7,368 nucleotides of DNA from Sulfurovum sp. (GTDB lineage: Bacteria > Campylobacterota > Campylobacteria > Campylobacterales > Sulfurovaceae). Where the stretch lies: contig DZAQ01000069.1 of assembly GCA_022729615.1 (NCBI GenBank), forward strand, positions 1 to 7,368. Direction: 5' to 3'. The notes beneath the pieces are model-generated. The model did no database searches. It was not told the origin of the DNA and saw only the letters and a list, made by a program, of their open reading frames with translations. Shown here one piece after another: positions 6,404-7,368 of this stretch; position 1 is the first letter of the stretch, and each line of letters begins with the position of its first letter. Position numbers and translations under genes: made by a program.

Positions 6404-7368
6404 ATGTATAAGCATGAACTCGACAAATATCTTTCGTACTCACTGCCCAAGGCTCTCTTGCTGCATGGAGAGAATGACTATTTGATCACCCAATATATCA
6501 AACACTACATCGAGAAACTCAACGCCAAAGAGGATTTGTTGGCTCTGTATTTTGATGAGTGGCACTTTCCGACAGCCAAAGAGTATCTTTCCCAAAGTTC
6601 CCTCTTTGGCGGCGTCAATCTTTTGATCATCAGACATGACAAAAAATTACCCAAAAAAGAGCTTGACGCGCTCATAGATATCGCACACAAAATAGGTGAA
6701 AGCTACCTCATTTTTGCCTTTAGCGGAGAGCCCAAAGAGGCGGTTTTGCTTCAAAGCAGCTTTGTGCCCAAAAAGGATGCACAATGGGCACGGGTTTTCC
6801 CTTCACAGCCCAAAGAGGCGATCCCAATGCTGCAGCAAAAAGCACAAAAGCTCAATATGAAGATTGACCACTTTGCGCTCTCGCATCTCTATCAGCTTCT
6901 CAACAACAATCTCGAACTCAGCATGAACGAACTGGACAAACTCGCCATCCTCGAAAGGGAGATCACAAGCAAGGAGATCGATCGTTTGGTCTATTCCGCC
7001 GCCCCGCTCAAGCCACAGCAGTTTCTGCTCAATCTTTTTGAGAAAAAGCCTGTCATCGAAACGATAGGCATGCTGCTTGATCTTGGCGAAGAGGAGAATG
7101 ATCTTTTGCGCGCAACCCAGCAATTTGTTCTTGAGCTTTTTCTCTATCAAGCCTACATCAAACTCCATGGCTCACCCGACTCCAAGGCAATCCTCGGATA
7201 CAAGCCTCCGGCAGATGTCGAAGCGAGACGAAAGCAGATCGCGACACGCATCAAAAGCCAAAAACTCCTTGAAATTCACGAATATATACTCGATCGTTCG
7301 CTTGCTATCAGCAAAGCCAAAGGGGGCGACAAAGAGGTACTCTTGTACGGCATGTATCTTGAAATACA
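6404..7368 (+). CDS. holA: DNA polymerase III delta subunit (clamp loader), 3' end outside window
   Basis: Delta is the clamp-loader subunit that opens the beta sliding clamp so it can be placed on DNA. The reading frame from ATG 6404 is open to the window edge for 321 codons, and the family is usually about 330-345 residues, so only the last few residues are missing. It begins MYKHELDKYL; the KALLLHGENDYLI stretch (residues 16-28) is the typical start of the delta AAA+-like fold, in which a Walker A motif is replaced by a degenerate sequence. SSLFGGVNLLIIRHDKKLPK (65-84) is the conserved strand region following the SLF clamp-binding area. Around 150-215 lies the helical lid (LNNNLELSMNELDKLAI, then EITSKEIDRLV), followed by the C-terminal collar domain. 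The gene starts 5 bases after the rnr stop; AGGAG at 6388-6392, inside the end of rnr, is the likely ribosome-binding site with a rather long 11-base spacing. I recall the same rnr-holA order in H. pylori. Confidence 0.85.
   Translation, partial: MYKHELDKYLSYSLPKALLLHGENDYLITQYIKHYIEKLNAKEDLLALYFDEWHFPTAKEYLSQSSLFGGVNLLIIRHDKKLPKKELDALIDIAHKIGESYLIFAFSGEPKEAVLLQSSFVPKKDAQWARVFPSQPKEAIPMLQQKAQKLNMKIDHFALSHLYQLLNNNLELSMNELDKLAILEREITSKEIDRLVYSAAPLKPQQFLLNLFEKKPVIETIGMLLDLGEEENDLLRATQQFVLELFLYQAYIKLHGSPDSKAILGYKPPADVEARRKQIATRIKSQKLLEIHEYILDRSLAISKAKGGDKEVLLYGMYLEI

Noticed and set aside
6729..6820. Exact 14-base direct repeat AGCCCAAAGAGGCG at 6729-6742 and 6807-6820 within holA
   Set aside because: Both copies are in frame and encode P-K-E-A with ordinary codons. 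Two copies 78 bases apart with no further similarity around them look coincidental.

Overview
The window looks like chromosomal DNA from a free-living member of the Campylobacterota (the former Epsilonproteobacteria, for example the Sulfurimonas/Sulfurovum/Sulfuricurvum group). This rests on a compact RNase R directly followed by holA, an order I recall from Helicobacter pylori, on AT-rich intergenic promoters with clear -10 boxes, and on moderate-GC coding sequence. The genus is an inference; no rRNA or other marker is present.

Layout. Bases 1-67 hold the first 22 codons of a leftward gene whose product begins with a lipoprotein signal peptide. Bases 68-250 are an AT-rich divergent promoter region. 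All remaining genes read rightward: a 1062-residue protein resembling the alpha/beta regulatory subunits of eukaryotic phosphorylase kinase, with a GH15 glucoamylase-like N-terminal half (251-3439); an HtpX-type membrane zinc protease (3499-4338); RNase R (4422-6398); and holA, the DNA polymerase III delta subunit (6404 to beyond the right edge). There are no RNA genes, mobile elements, CRISPR arrays or large repeats.

How the genes relate. rnr and holA are 5 bp apart and probably co-transcribed from an extended -10 promoter in the htpX-rnr gap. htpX has a strong ribosome-binding site of its own and may be read from upstream or from a weak local promoter. The phosphorylase-kinase-like gene has its own promoter candidate. 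I see no functional link among its product, HtpX and RNase R. No glycogen phosphorylase, protein kinase or glycogen-synthesis gene is visible here.

The most notable item is the 1062-residue protein. It appears collinear with nearly the whole eukaryotic phosphorylase kinase alpha/beta chain, not only the glucoamylase-like part, and it keeps both acidic residues expected at a GH15 active site.
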